From NCBI GenBank assembly GCA_902604855.1, contig CACLAF010000009.1, forward strand, positions 1-55,439: DNA of 55,439 nucleotides. Direction: 5' to 3'. Each line of letters starts with the position of its first letter. Position 1 is the first letter of the stretch. Below are positions 27,474 through 36,152 of the stretch, piece by piece. The notes below the pieces were generated by a model. That model was given only the letters and a program-made list of their open reading frames with translations. It had not been told where the DNA came from and made no database searches. The translations under genes were made by a program, and so were the position numbers. The stretch is from an uncultured SAR86 cluster bacterium (GTDB lineage Bacteria; Pseudomonadota; Gammaproteobacteria; Magnimaribacterales; Magnimaribacteraceae).

Positions 27474-28870
27474 CCTTGCCTCCAGTTTCCATGGAAACCA
27501 TAAGGAATTCTATGGGGTAGCATAGCCTTTGCAAGTGGTCCACTTGAAACATTTTCTGCATCAAAGATCAATAAATCTGAACGATTCTCGATGCCTAGGT
27601 AGGATAGTGCAATGAGATAACCTTCTCCTTCTCTAGAATCCTGATTTTTTGGAACAAATATAGGTTCACCTACAGCATCAAGCTCAGACAGAGTAAAACT
27701 GTCTTTGCAGCCTGTATCATAGTCATAACTAGTTATTGTATTGAAGCTTACCCCTTTAGGAGAATCTCCTTTATTTGAAGCATAATATCCATATCTGTAC
27801 TTAGACATTGTTTTTCTTTCATCTAGCCTTGGAAATTCACCAATACTTTCGTCAAGATACTGCTTTTTTATTGAACCCGAGTTTGAACTTAGATCAATTT
27901 CCCATCTATTCAGTCTGGCTTCACCTTTTTTAAGATCAGGTCTGGAGCCATCTAAATGAGGAAACATAGGTGCTTCTTCAAATTGCATCATATCAGCAAT
28001 TATTTTATCTCCATCTTCATAGGCATTCATCGGGTGGAAGACAAAACATGGATCGCTCTCTATCCACTTTATATCTTCAGTTGAACCGTCTCTGGGCATT
28101 ATCCCTATTTGACTCGGGCGATTAACATCCCAAGCAATAGGTGATTTACCGGCTGCTGCTAGATTAAAATCAATAATTAAAGGAAATATCGGGAAAATAA
28201 CATGTTTGGTGGTAACAACAAAGTCATGCACCATACTTGAGTAAGGCGTTTTAAACTCTTTGTATGTAGTCATTATTCCTTCGGAGTTGACTACAAAGTA
28301 GCTCATTTTATTTACTCCAAAACCATAGCTAAAACCTATCATCTCTCCAGTTTTTGGGTCGATCTTTGGATGTGCAGTCATAGCTGAGTCCAGTTTTCCT
28401 TTATAGTTCCAGGTACCTTTTGATTCTAAGGTTAAAGGATCAAGTTCAAAAGGTTTATGGCCTTCTTCAAGGGCTAATAGTTTGCCTGAGTGGAAAACTA
28501 TATTGGTATTTGCAGTTCCATCTTCGCCTTCAAAATTAAATTCGGGATCAGGGTCCATGGGATTAAGAGCATTTATGAGTGATCTACCAGCTTTCCTCTC
28601 CTGTTTCCACTTAGAGGTTTGAGCCCATCGGTTTAAATAAGAAATCCTACCATTTTCAAAATGGAACGCATGGATCATCCCGTCGCCTGCAAACCAGTGG
28701 TAATCTCCTCCCATGGGAGGAAATTGCGGATCTGGACCATTCCTGTAGTAACTACCAAATAAATCTCTGGGAACTTCTCCCTCAATAATGAGATCTTGAA
28801 TATTGCACTCCATTCTTAAAGGAGCGTAATTACCTCTTAAATTTGGATGATCTGGGTATAAATTTGTCAT
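27470..28870 (-). CDS. Carotenoid oxygenase (RPE65/CCD family)
   Basis: This 466-aa seven-bladed-propeller dioxygenase cleaves a conjugated double bond in carotenoids, apocarotenoids or stilbenes. The four iron-ligand histidines are visible: His167 (MTAHPKID), His215 (MVHDFVV), His279 (FVFHPMNAY) and His460 in the C-terminal PYGFHGNW. GSYYRNGPDPQFPP and WFAGDGMIHAFHF are family hallmarks. It is not the Blh-type carotene oxygenase commonly paired with proteorhodopsin. No carotenoid synthesis gene is nearby, so lignostilbene-type or apocarotenoid substrates are equally possible. It follows the DedA gene by 2 bp. Confidence 0.93.
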   Translation of the reverse strand: MTNLYPDHPNLRGNYAPLRMECNIQDLIIEGEVPRDLFGSYYRNGPDPQFPPMGGDYHWFAGDGMIHAFHFENGRISYLNRWAQTSKWKQERKAGRSLINALNPMDPDPEFNFEGEDGTANTNIVFHSGKLLALEEGHKPFELDPLTLESKGTWNYKGKLDSAMTAHPKIDPKTGEMIGFSYGFGVNKMSYFVVNSEGIMTTYKEFKTPYSSMVHDFVVTTKHVIFPIFPLIIDFNLAAAGKSPIAWDVNRPSQIGIMPRDGSTEDIKWIESDPCFVFHPMNAYEDGDKIIADMMQFEEAPMFPHLDGSRPDLKKGEARLNRWEIDLSSNSGSIKKQYLDESIGEFPRLDERKTMSKYRYGYYASNKGDSPKGVSFNTITSYDYDTGCKDSFTLSELDAVGEPIFVPKNQDSREGEGYLIALSYLGIENRSDLLIFDAENVSSGPLAKAMLPHRIPYGFHGNWRQG

Positions 28871-28872
28871 AG

Positions 28873-29472
28873 TTAAGTATATTTTTTACTAAAGTATCTT
28901 ATTAATATGAATAAAACAACAACCCCAATCAAAATCCAAAGTGAGTCAACTAGGTTCATACTGTCTGAGATTAGTGCTTGTGCAGCATAATAGCCAGGTA
29001 CTGTATAAACCAATGCCCATAAAAAACAGGAAAGAATCTCAACTAAGACGAATTTATTTATATTCATATTTAATGAACCTGCTGTAATGGGAAGAAGAGG
29101 CCTAATTGGTCCTATAAACTTTCCTACAAAAAGACCAACCATCCCGTACTTTCTAAAGAATGCCTGACCATTTTCAAGAAAATGCGGATATTTTGTAAAC
29201 GGCCAGATTTTTCTAAGTGAATTTCTAAGGCTATAGCCCAAGAAGAAACTAGCAATATCTGAAAGAAAGCTAGATACATATGCTAATAAAACTACTTCAT
29301 AAATACTTATAGAAGAAGAAGCTAGTCCAGATATCAATGCAAGTAAAACAACACCAGGAATAATAATTCCTATTAAAGCAAAGGATTCTATAAATGAAGC
29401 TCCTATAATTCCTAGGCCAATCCATTGAGGATTTTCTTCAAGCCAAATTATTATTTCGTTAAATTCGAACAT
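28873..29472 (-). CDS. DedA-family membrane protein
   Basis: A 199-aa integral membrane protein. The DedA/SNARE-associated signature is clear: ESFALIGIIIPGVVLL, then FFLGYSLRN, FFRKYGMVGLFVGKFIGPIRPLLPITAGSLNM. The Arg/Gly-rich FxGKFIGPIRP motif is that of flippases such as UndT/DedA, which recycle undecaprenyl phosphate or move phospholipids. I chose the start MFEFNEII at 29472, since a longer frame to 29625 runs through the divergent proA start. It is followed 2 bp later by the carotenoid oxygenase. Confidence 0.9.
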   Translation of the reverse strand: MFEFNEIIIWLEENPQWIGLGIIGASFIESFALIGIIIPGVVLLALISGLASSSISIYEVVLLAYVSSFLSDIASFFLGYSLRNSLRKIWPFTKYPHFLENGQAFFRKYGMVGLFVGKFIGPIRPLLPITAGSLNMNINKFVLVEILSCFLWALVYTVPGYYAAQALISDSMNLVDSLWILIGVVVLFILIRYFSKKYT

Positions 29473-29502
29473 CTTAAGTCTTTGAAAGCATAGATAGTTA
29501 GG

Positions 29503-29508
29503 TAGAAT
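29503..29508 (+). promoter_or_regulatory. -10 box of proA, near-leaderless
   Basis: TAGAAT ends 8 nt before the proA ATG, with TTGAAA 15 bp upstream as a possible -35. The expected leader is about 2 nt and no Shine-Dalgarno is present. Confidence 0.4.
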
Positions 29509-29516
29509 ATTCAACA

Positions 29517-30785
29517 ATGACTCAGAGTAAAGAAATAAATACTTATATGAATCGGTTAGGATCTGAGGCAAAAGAAGCCTCTTTGATCTTAGCCCAAGCT
29601 TCTTTAGAGCAAAAAAATGAGGCACTGAGCTGCATTTCAGAACAAATAGAATCTGATAGGGATGAAATATTAAGCATAAATAAAAAAGATTTAGATTTAG
29701 CTAAACAAAAATCTATAGGATCAGCTCTTATAGACAGATTGGAACTAAATGACAGCAGAATTAATTCTATGATCTCTGGATTGCAGGTTGTTTCTGAGTT
29801 ACCTGATCCTGTAGGAGAAATTACTGATTTAGATCCTACACCTTCGGGAATTGAAGTTAGTAAAATGAGAGTGCCCTTAGGAGTTGTAGGAATAATATAT
29901 GAATCCAGACCAAATGTTACTGCAGATGCTGCAGCACTATGCCTTAAATCTGGAAATGCCTGTCTATTAAGAGGAGGATCAGAAGCTATTCTATCTAATA
30001 AGATTATCTGGAACTGCTTGCAAGAAGGCCTTAAAAAAGCCAGTTTACCTAAGGAATGTATTCAGCTCGTAGAGACCACTGATCGAGCAGCAGTAAAAAC
30101 TCTATTGCATTTAGATGATTATTTGGATGTAGTCATTCCCAGAGGAGGCAAAGGCTTGGTACAGCTCATTTCTGATGAATCAAAGGTGCCTGTAATAAAA
30201 CACTTAGATGGTATTTGTCATGTATATATAGACGAGGCAGCAGATTTAAAGAAGGCTGAAAATATCGCTTTTAATGCAAAGACCTACAGATATGGAATTT
30301 GCGGTGCCATGGAAACGCTTTTACTACATTCGTCAGTTGCGTCTTTACTTTTACCTAGCTTAGAAGATAGATTTTCTTTGGAAGGAGTAGAGGTTAGAGG
30401 CTGTCAAAAAACACTTCAAGTTATAAATGCAATTGAAGCTAAAGAAGATGACTGGTTAACTGAATATCTTGCTCCTATACTCTCCATAAAAGTTGTTGAA
30501 GATATAAGCGAAGCCATTGATCATATTCAAAAGTACGGATCACAACATACAGATTCAATAGTTACTGAAGACAAAAATAAAGCTGAATACTTTTTTAAAA
30601 ACGTGGACTCGAGTTCTGTAATGCATAATTTGCCGACCTGCTGGGCTGATGGGTTTGAGTATGGACTAGGAGCTGAAGTTGGAATTTCTACTGATAAGAT
30701 TCATGCAAGAGGCCCCGTGGGCTTAGAGGGACTAACTTCACAAAAGTTTATTGTGAAAGGTAATTCAAACTTACGAGGAGTTTAA
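29517..30785 (+). CDS. proA: Gamma-glutamyl phosphate reductase (ProA)
   Basis: ProA reduces gamma-glutamyl phosphate with NADPH in proline synthesis. The 422-aa aldehyde-dehydrogenase-fold protein has PLGVVGIIYESRPNVTADAAALCLKSGNA, VIPRGGKGL, KHLDGICHVYID and the catalytic Cys in YGICGAMETLL. It ends near GPVGLEGLTSQKF. proB is not in the window. It leads a run of tightly packed plus-strand genes; its last codons carry the Shine-Dalgarno of nadD. Confidence 0.97.
   Translation: MTQSKEINTYMNRLGSEAKEASLILAQASLEQKNEALSCISEQIESDRDEILSINKKDLDLAKQKSIGSALIDRLELNDSRINSMISGLQVVSELPDPVGEITDLDPTPSGIEVSKMRVPLGVVGIIYESRPNVTADAAALCLKSGNACLLRGGSEAILSNKIIWNCLQEGLKKASLPKECIQLVETTDRAAVKTLLHLDDYLDVVIPRGGKGLVQLISDESKVPVIKHLDGICHVYIDEAADLKKAENIAFNAKTYRYGICGAMETLLLHSSVASLLLPSLEDRFSLEGVEVRGCQKTLQVINAIEAKEDDWLTEYLAPILSIKVVEDISEAIDHIQKYGSQHTDSIVTEDKNKAEYFFKNVDSSSVMHNLPTCWADGFEYGLGAEVGISTDKIHARGPVGLEGLTSQKFIVKGNSNLRGV
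30775..30780 (+). promoter_or_regulatory. Shine-Dalgarno that sets an AUA start for nadD
   Basis: GAGGAG inside the last codons of proA lies 6 nt before ATA at 30787, ideal spacing. No ATG, GTG or TTG occurs in the nadD frame between the upstream stop at 30754 and 30904. The codon at 30904 is already past the active site. Confidence 0.6.
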
Positions 30786-30786
30786 A

Positions 30787-31428
30787 ATAGCCAACAAAAA
30801 ACTTATCGGTATATTTGGCGGCACTTTTGATCCTATCCATAAAGGACACGTCCAAGTAATAGAGAATTTTCTTAATTTAATCGATATAGATGAACTCATT
30901 GTTTTGCCAAATGGTACTCCACCTCACAAAGAGAAAAGAATTAATGAACTCAATAAAATTAAGTTAGTTAATCTTGCGCTAAGTCATATAAATAATTTAA
31001 TAATTGACGAAAGAGAGATTTTAAACAGAAGTCCCTCATATGCTTACTTAACTTTAAAAGAGATTCAGAAAGAGAATCCAAATGACACTTTAGTATGGAT
31101 AATGGGGATGGACTCTTTTTTGGAGATAGAAACTTGGTATGAGTATGAGAATTTCTTAGATGAAGTTAATTTATTAATATTGGAAAGACCGGGATATGAA
31201 GTAGATGAAGCTTCATTCGTAAAAAATCTATTAAAAGATAAAAGAATTTTAAATTTTCAAGAGTTTAAGGATTCGAAAGGCAAAATTTTTATTTTGCCAA
31301 TAGATCCTATTGAAGTTACTTCTACTAAGATTCGTGAGTTGATATCAAATAATGAAGATGTGTCCTCTTTATTGGACGGCGATGTTTATCAATTTATAAA
31401 AGATCAAAATTTATATAAAGAGCAATGA
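30787..31428 (+). CDS. nadD: Nicotinate-nucleotide adenylyltransferase (NadD), probable AUA start
   Basis: NadD adenylates nicotinate mononucleotide in NAD synthesis. With a start at ATA 30787 the protein has 213 aa. It begins IANKKLIGIFGGTFDPIHKGHVQVIE, carrying the nucleotidyltransferase motif HKGH (His18 to His21). It then has LPNGTPPHK, WIMGMDSF and the C-terminal VTSTKIRELI (ISSTxIR-like). The first available TTG (30904) would delete GGTFDP and HKGH, so it cannot be the real start. Either AUA is used, helped by GAGGAG, or the base is a sequence error for ATG. It overlaps rsfS by ATGA. Low initiation from AUA would keep NadD scarce. Confidence 0.9.
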   Translation: MANKKLIGIFGGTFDPIHKGHVQVIENFLNLIDIDELIVLPNGTPPHKEKRINELNKIKLVNLALSHINNLIIDEREILNRSPSYAYLTLKEIQKENPNDTLVWIMGMDSFLEIETWYEYENFLDEVNLLILERPGYEVDEASFVKNLLKDKRILNFQEFKDSKGKIFILPIDPIEVTSTKIRELISNNEDVSSLLDGDVYQFIKDQNLYKEQ

Positions 31429-31748
31429 CTCAAAAACTAAAAAATAAAATTATCAATTCTTTAGAAGATATCAAAGCAGTAAATCCTATCGCAATAAATG
31501 TTACAAAGATTAGTTCTCTAACAGATTTTATGGTCATTGCGTCAGGGACATCAAATAGACATATAGCGGCGATGAGTGAACATATCTTGGAGGACCTAAA
31601 AGAAACAAATATTTCTGGAATCAAGATTGAAGGACAGGGTGGAGATGATTGGGTCCTCGTTGATGCTGGAGATGTAGTCATTCACCTCATGTCAGCAGAT
31701 GCAAGAGAGTTTTATGATCTAGAGAGTTTATGGGATCCTGAACTTTAA
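31425..31748 (+). CDS. rsfS: Ribosome silencing factor RsfS
   Basis: RsfS (107 aa) binds ribosomal protein uL14 and stops subunit joining when nutrients are short. The segments FMVIASGTSNRHIAAMSEHI, GGDDWVLVDAGDVVIHLM and AREFYDLESLW are diagnostic. It overlaps nadD by 4 nt and rlmH by 1 nt, the conserved nadD-rsfS-rlmH order. Confidence 0.96.
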   Translation: MTQKLKNKIINSLEDIKAVNPIAINVTKISSLTDFMVIASGTSNRHIAAMSEHILEDLKETNISGIKIEGQGGDDWVLVDAGDVVIHLMSADAREFYDLESLWDPEL

Positions 31749-32215
31749 TGAAAATTAGGTTAATCTCAATAGAATCGAGCCGCCCTGACTGGGCAAAAAA
31801 AGCTTTTAGCACTTATGAATCTAAATTTAATAAATCAATAAACATTGATTGGCTTGGTTTAAAACCAGTCAACCGTATTGGGAACTATAATGTTCTAGAC
31901 GTTGTCGAAAAAGAGAGCAATTTATTACAATCAAAGGTTAAGAAGAATGAATTTGTGATTGCCCTAGACAAAGAAGGATTGAGCTTGAGTACTGAGAAAT
32001 TAAGATTTCAGTTTGATAATTGGATCTCCAGCTCAAAAGATATATCTATTATTATTGGTGGCCCTGACGGTTTAAGTCGAAAGCTTATTAAGCAATGCGA
32101 CTTTTGCTGGTCCTTATCTCAATTAACTTTCCCCCATTCTATTGTTCCGGTTTTAGTCTTGGAACAAATTTATAGAGTTTGGTCGATGACCCAAAATCAT
32201 CCTTATCATAGGTAA
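31748..32215 (+). CDS. rlmH: 23S rRNA pseudouridine-1915 N3-methyltransferase RlmH
   Basis: A SPOUT methyltransferase (155 aa) that methylates pseudouridine 1915 in helix 69 of 23S rRNA. It shows FVIALDKEGLSLS, the SAM-knot IIIGGPDGLS and the C-terminal LTFPHSIVPVLVLEQIYRVWSMTQNHPYHR-type end, all typical; length is standard. Its ATG overlaps the rsfS stop. mrdA follows after 5 bp. Confidence 0.97.
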   Translation: MKIRLISIESSRPDWAKKAFSTYESKFNKSINIDWLGLKPVNRIGNYNVLDVVEKESNLLQSKVKKNEFVIALDKEGLSLSTEKLRFQFDNWISSSKDISIIIGGPDGLSRKLIKQCDFCWSLSQLTFPHSIVPVLVLEQIYRVWSMTQNHPYHR

Positions 32216-32220
32216 AAGTA

Positions 32221-34059
32221 ATGAGAACCATCCAGGATTTAAGAAGAGATGAAAAAGATATTCAATCATTGAGAAGCAGATCGGGTGTAATATTTTTTTT
32301 TCTACTGATTCTGATTATCTCAGGAGTATTTAAAATTCTTCAATTAACTGTATTTGATAGAGTTAATTACGAGGCCGAATCAGATAAAAATAGAATAATC
32401 AACATACCTATATATCCAGCTAGGGGTCTTATAACGTTGGAAGATGGAACTCTTATTGCTGAAAATATAGTTACGAAAGATCTCTATATCAAAACTAAAT
32501 TATACGAGACCTCAATGGACCAAGTTACACAATTACATGACAAAGTTTTTGATGAAAATAGAAAAATTGATCAGTTACAGGTTCCAATGCAAGATGAAGA
32601 AAAAATTTGGCTTGCACGAAATCTAAGTGAACAGGAATTAGCAAAGTATGAAGTGCAAAAAAACTCAATGCCTAATATTCAACTTGAAGTCAAATTAAGA
32701 AGATATCTTCCGCATAAAAATCTCTTTTCTCACGTTATCGGTCATTTAGGTCTCATAAATATGAATGAAAGACTTTCTCTATCAAGAGTAGAGTATCCAG
32801 ATGATTCCTTCATTGGGAAAGTAGGACTAGAGAAGTCGTATGAAAAAGCTCTAAGAGGTAAGGCTGGAATCAGCCTGATGGAGGTAGATGTATACGGAAA
32901 TAAGATTAGAGAAATTAATAGAGTTTCCCCCGATAAGCCTTTCAACCTAAAACTCACTCTTGACCTAAAATTACAGAAAATTGCTCAGGAAGAACTTGCT
33001 AATAGAAGAGGAGCGGTAGTGGCTTTAGACCCAACGACTGGATTTATTAAAGCTCTAGTAAGTTCACCAGACTATAACCCTAATATTTTAAATGGCTCAG
33101 AAAGTGGTTCGCCTATTTCGCAATCTTCCTTGGAAGACTCACCTTTCTTTAATCGAGCAATATCTGGTTTATACCCGCCAGCTTCAACCATAAAACCTTT
33201 TATTGGCTTGCTTGGCCTTGAAGAAGAGCTAATTACTGAGTCAACTATTGTAGAAGACAAAGGCTTTTTTCAGCTAAAAGAGGAAGGAAGAAAGTATCGT
33301 GGATGGAAAGAGGATGGGCATGGAAGAGTAGACCTTAAGAAGGCAATCGTTGAGTCATCAGATGTTTATTTTTATGAACTTGCTTCAAAACTTACCATTG
33401 ATAGGATTTCATCATTCTTGATGAGATTCGGTTTTGGAGAAATTAGCGGTATAGATTTGATCAATGAATCTAAAAGTATTTTACCAACGAGAAATTGGAA
33501 GTTAGGTAATTTTGGTGAAGCCTGGTTCGTAGGAGACACGATAAATATTGGAATAGGGCAGGGATACATAAGCTCTACACCACTCCAATTAGCAGTTTCA
33601 CTCTCCGCAATAGCAAATAAAGGAAAGATTTTTCAGCCTAAACTCATAAGAAATAATCAGCTTGATGATTATGAGCCTGATCTTTTGATGGAAGTACAAA
33701 TTGAAAACCCAAGACATTGGAATATTATTGAAAAATCAATGATTTCTGTAATCAATTCTTGGAACGGTACAGCTCATAATTTATACGAAGAAGGAGGAAT
33801 AACTATAGCTGGTAAAACTGGAACCGCTCAAATCAAAAGTCTTACTGATCAAGATCTTACTGTAAGAGAAGAATACGAAGGAATAAGAAAAGATATAAAA
33901 AATAGAGATCACGCTCTTTTTGCAAGTTATGGCCCTGTTCCTGATCCTAATTTAGTTGTTGTTGTTATTGTAGAAAATGGTGAATCTGGAAGTGCCGTAG
34001 CTGCACCCATTGCAAAGCGTCTTATTGAACAATATCAAATAAACATTAATGAATCATGA
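32221..34059 (+). CDS. mrdA: Penicillin-binding protein 2 (MrdA)
   Basis: The rod-complex transpeptidase (612 aa) that cross-links peptidoglycan during elongation. It has one N-terminal membrane helix (about residues 21-41), a dimerisation/pedestal domain, and the transpeptidase motifs SxxK at Ser322-Lys325 (PASTIKPF), SSD at residues 379-381 and KTG at Lys532 (GKTGTAQ). It overlaps rodA by ATGA, its SEDS partner, as in other rod-shaped gammaproteobacteria. Confidence 0.97.
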   Translation: MRTIQDLRRDEKDIQSLRSRSGVIFFFLLILIISGVFKILQLTVFDRVNYEAESDKNRIINIPIYPARGLITLEDGTLIAENIVTKDLYIKTKLYETSMDQVTQLHDKVFDENRKIDQLQVPMQDEEKIWLARNLSEQELAKYEVQKNSMPNIQLEVKLRRYLPHKNLFSHVIGHLGLINMNERLSLSRVEYPDDSFIGKVGLEKSYEKALRGKAGISLMEVDVYGNKIREINRVSPDKPFNLKLTLDLKLQKIAQEELANRRGAVVALDPTTGFIKALVSSPDYNPNILNGSESGSPISQSSLEDSPFFNRAISGLYPPASTIKPFIGLLGLEEELITESTIVEDKGFFQLKEEGRKYRGWKEDGHGRVDLKKAIVESSDVYFYELASKLTIDRISSFLMRFGFGEISGIDLINESKSILPTRNWKLGNFGEAWFVGDTINIGIGQGYISSTPLQLAVSLSAIANKGKIFQPKLIRNNQLDDYEPDLLMEVQIENPRHWNIIEKSMISVINSWNGTAHNLYEEGGITIAGKTGTAQIKSLTDQDLTVREEYEGIRKDIKNRDHALFASYGPVPDPNLVVVVIVENGESGSAVAAPIAKRLIEQYQININES

Positions 34060-35180
34060 GCAACAGAAATCCTCTTGATTATTCTATAAATAAACCCTTA
34101 GTTACAAGCCTTAACCCTTTAAGGTATTTATTTAAGGACATAACATTGGTACTAGCCCTTATCACTGTCCTAGTCTTTGGTTTGATAATGTTGTACAGCT
34201 CAAGTGGTCAATCCTTTTCGATGGTCATGCGCCAGTCGATTTATGTTTTTGCAGGTTTAATAATGATGATCTTCATTTCTCATTTGAAACCTGACTCTTA
34301 TAAAAATATTTTGATGCATTCGTACTGGATCGGTCTTTTACTTCTTATTTATGTTCTGTTTAATCCAGCTGAAGGCTATACAACTAGTAGATGGATAGAT
34401 ATAGGGTTTCTTCAGTTTCAACCGTCTGAAATTATAAGATTGATTTTACCACTTTCAATTGTTGCTTATCTGCATAGGAAGGAATCAAAAATAAGATTAG
34501 AAGATTGGCTATATACAACTATAGCTGCCCTTATGTGTTCATACTTGGTTTTTGAACAGCCTGATTTAGGAACCTCTATAATAGTTTTTACGTCTGGAAT
34601 AATTCCAATATATTTAGCCGGTTTACCTTACGGGGTTATAGCTGCTTATGTAGGCATGTTGGCAATTGTTTCTCCTTTTATTTGGTCTAGCTTATTAGAT
34701 TACCAAAAACAAAGAGTCCTCACTTATTTTGATAGTAATGTTGATCCTCTCGGAGATGGCTGGAATATCGCACAGTCACAAACTGCCATAGGTTCTGGAG
34801 GTTTTTTTGGTAAGGGCTACTTGGAGGGTACTCAAAGTCAGCTTAATTTTATCCCCGAAAGTCATTCTGATTTCATTTTTTCTGTTATCGGAGAGGAGTT
34901 TGGCTTATTGGGAATAACTTGCCTATTTATTGTTTATGGAATGATTATATGGCGAATTTTTAAGATTGGTTTATCAGCACAATCACCTTTTGAAAGACTT
35001 GCCTGCTGTTCTTTGGGATTTATCTTCCTTTTATTTATTCTAATCAATGTATCAATGGTTATCGGTATAATTCCTGTTGTTGGAGTGCCTTTACCCTTGA
35101 TTAGCCAAGGCGGAACTTCAATAGTTGTGCATTTATTGGCTTTTGGAGTTATTCTTTCTGCCAAGAGACCTCAGTTATGA
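34056..35180 (+). CDS. mrdB: Rod-shape SEDS glycosyltransferase RodA (MrdB)
   Basis: RodA polymerises lipid II into glycan strands for side-wall growth, working with PBP2. The 374-aa protein has about ten membrane helices. Signature stretches are VLVFGLIMLYSSSG, FQPSEIIRL, EQPDLGTSI, QSQTAIGSGGFFGKGYLEGTQ and the SEDS end GVPLPLISQGGTSIVVHLLAFG. It is translationally coupled to both neighbours through 4-nt overlaps. Confidence 0.97.
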   Translation: MSNRNPLDYSINKPLVTSLNPLRYLFKDITLVLALITVLVFGLIMLYSSSGQSFSMVMRQSIYVFAGLIMMIFISHLKPDSYKNILMHSYWIGLLLLIYVLFNPAEGYTTSRWIDIGFLQFQPSEIIRLILPLSIVAYLHRKESKIRLEDWLYTTIAALMCSYLVFEQPDLGTSIIVFTSGIIPIYLAGLPYGVIAAYVGMLAIVSPFIWSSLLDYQKQRVLTYFDSNVDPLGDGWNIAQSQTAIGSGGFFGKGYLEGTQSQLNFIPESHSDFIFSVIGEEFGLLGITCLFIVYGMIIWRIFKIGLSAQSPFERLACCSLGFIFLLFILINVSMVIGIIPVVGVPLPLISQGGTSIVVHLLAFGVILSAKRPQL

Positions 35181-36151
35181 ATATAAAAAAATATTACAAA
35201 ATCCTAGTAATTGCCTTTTTTACTTCGCAAAGCTTATATTCCGACTATTCTGAAAACGATGAAACTGTTGAATTCATAGATTATATGGCGCAAAAACATG
35301 GATATGAAAAATCTTATCTAGAAGCTATTTTTCAAAGAGCAAAATATCAAGAAAGGGTTGTTAGGATAATGAATAGACAACCTGAAGGCACTATGACATG
35401 GGAACGTTATAGAGGGATTATGGTTAATGAATCAAGAATTTCCGCAGGTAAAGATTTTATTAAGTCGCATAAACAGGATCTAAAAAGAGCTGAAAAAATA
35501 TATGGTGTTCCAGCTGAAATTATTGCTTCCATCATTGGAATAGAAACTAGATATGGGAGAATTAAAGGAAATATTAGAGTAATAGATTCGCTATCCACTT
35601 TAGCTTTTGATTATCCTCGCAGATCTAAATTCTTTAAAGTCCAGCTAGAAGAATTCCTTTTACTAAGCAGAGAAGAGAACTTTAATCTAGAAGAAATAGA
35701 AGGTTCAATAGCTGGTGCTATGGGGTATGGTCAATTTATGCCCGATAGCTATAGGGACTATGCTGTAGATTTTGACAATGATGGAGTGAGAGATATTTTG
35801 AATAATCCTATAGATGCAATAGGAAGTGTCGCTAATTTCCTCAACAAGAAAGGTAAATGGAAACCGAATGTGCCTATAGCCATCAGAGCTAAAGCCATAA
35901 GCGAAGTAAAAGAAATTACATCCTCATTCAAGCCCTATATGACAGAAATTGAGCTAGAAAAATTTGGGCTAGAAGCTACCAAAATTATTCCTAATAATCT
36001 TAAGTTTGTGCCTATCTCACTAAATCTTGAAGATGGTTACGAATACTGGCTTGGTTTTGATAACTATCAATCTATTTCAAGATACAATAGAAGTAAATTA
36101 TATGTGATGGCGGTCTTTGAATTTAGCAACTCACTATCCAAGTTTTTATAA
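35177..36151 (+). CDS. mltB: Lytic murein transglycosylase B (MltB)
   Basis: MltB cuts glycan strands to 1,6-anhydro-MurNAc ends. The 324-aa protein has a short signal peptide (residues 1-22) without a lipobox cysteine, unlike E. coli MltB, so it is probably soluble in the periplasm. The catalytic Glu123 lies in IIGIETRYGR, and GAMGYGQFMPDSYRDYAVDFDNDG is the conserved second part of the active site. It overlaps rodA by 4 nt, and dacA begins 1 nt after its stop. Confidence 0.94.
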   Translation: MNIKKYYKILVIAFFTSQSLYSDYSENDETVEFIDYMAQKHGYEKSYLEAIFQRAKYQERVVRIMNRQPEGTMTWERYRGIMVNESRISAGKDFIKSHKQDLKRAEKIYGVPAEIIASIIGIETRYGRIKGNIRVIDSLSTLAFDYPRRSKFFKVQLEEFLLLSREENFNLEEIEGSIAGAMGYGQFMPDSYRDYAVDFDNDGVRDILNNPIDAIGSVANFLNKKGKWKPNVPIAIRAKAISEVKEITSSFKPYMTEIELEKFGLEATKIIPNNLKFVPISLNLEDGYEYWLGFDNYQSISRYNRSKLYVMAVFEFSNSLSKFL

Positions 36152-36152
36152 A

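Noticed and set aside
27470-28870. Retinal-forming Blh enzyme for a proteorhodopsin
   Set aside because: Blh is a different membrane family; this protein has the four-histidine RPE65/CCD pattern and no crt or rhodopsin gene is near.
29473-29625. 51-codon extension of the DedA protein
   Set aside because: It would run through the proA start and its promoter, and DedA homologues begin near MFEFNEII.
30904-31428. NadD starting at TTG 30904
   Set aside because: This would remove GGTFDP and HKGH, the catalytic core of the enzyme.
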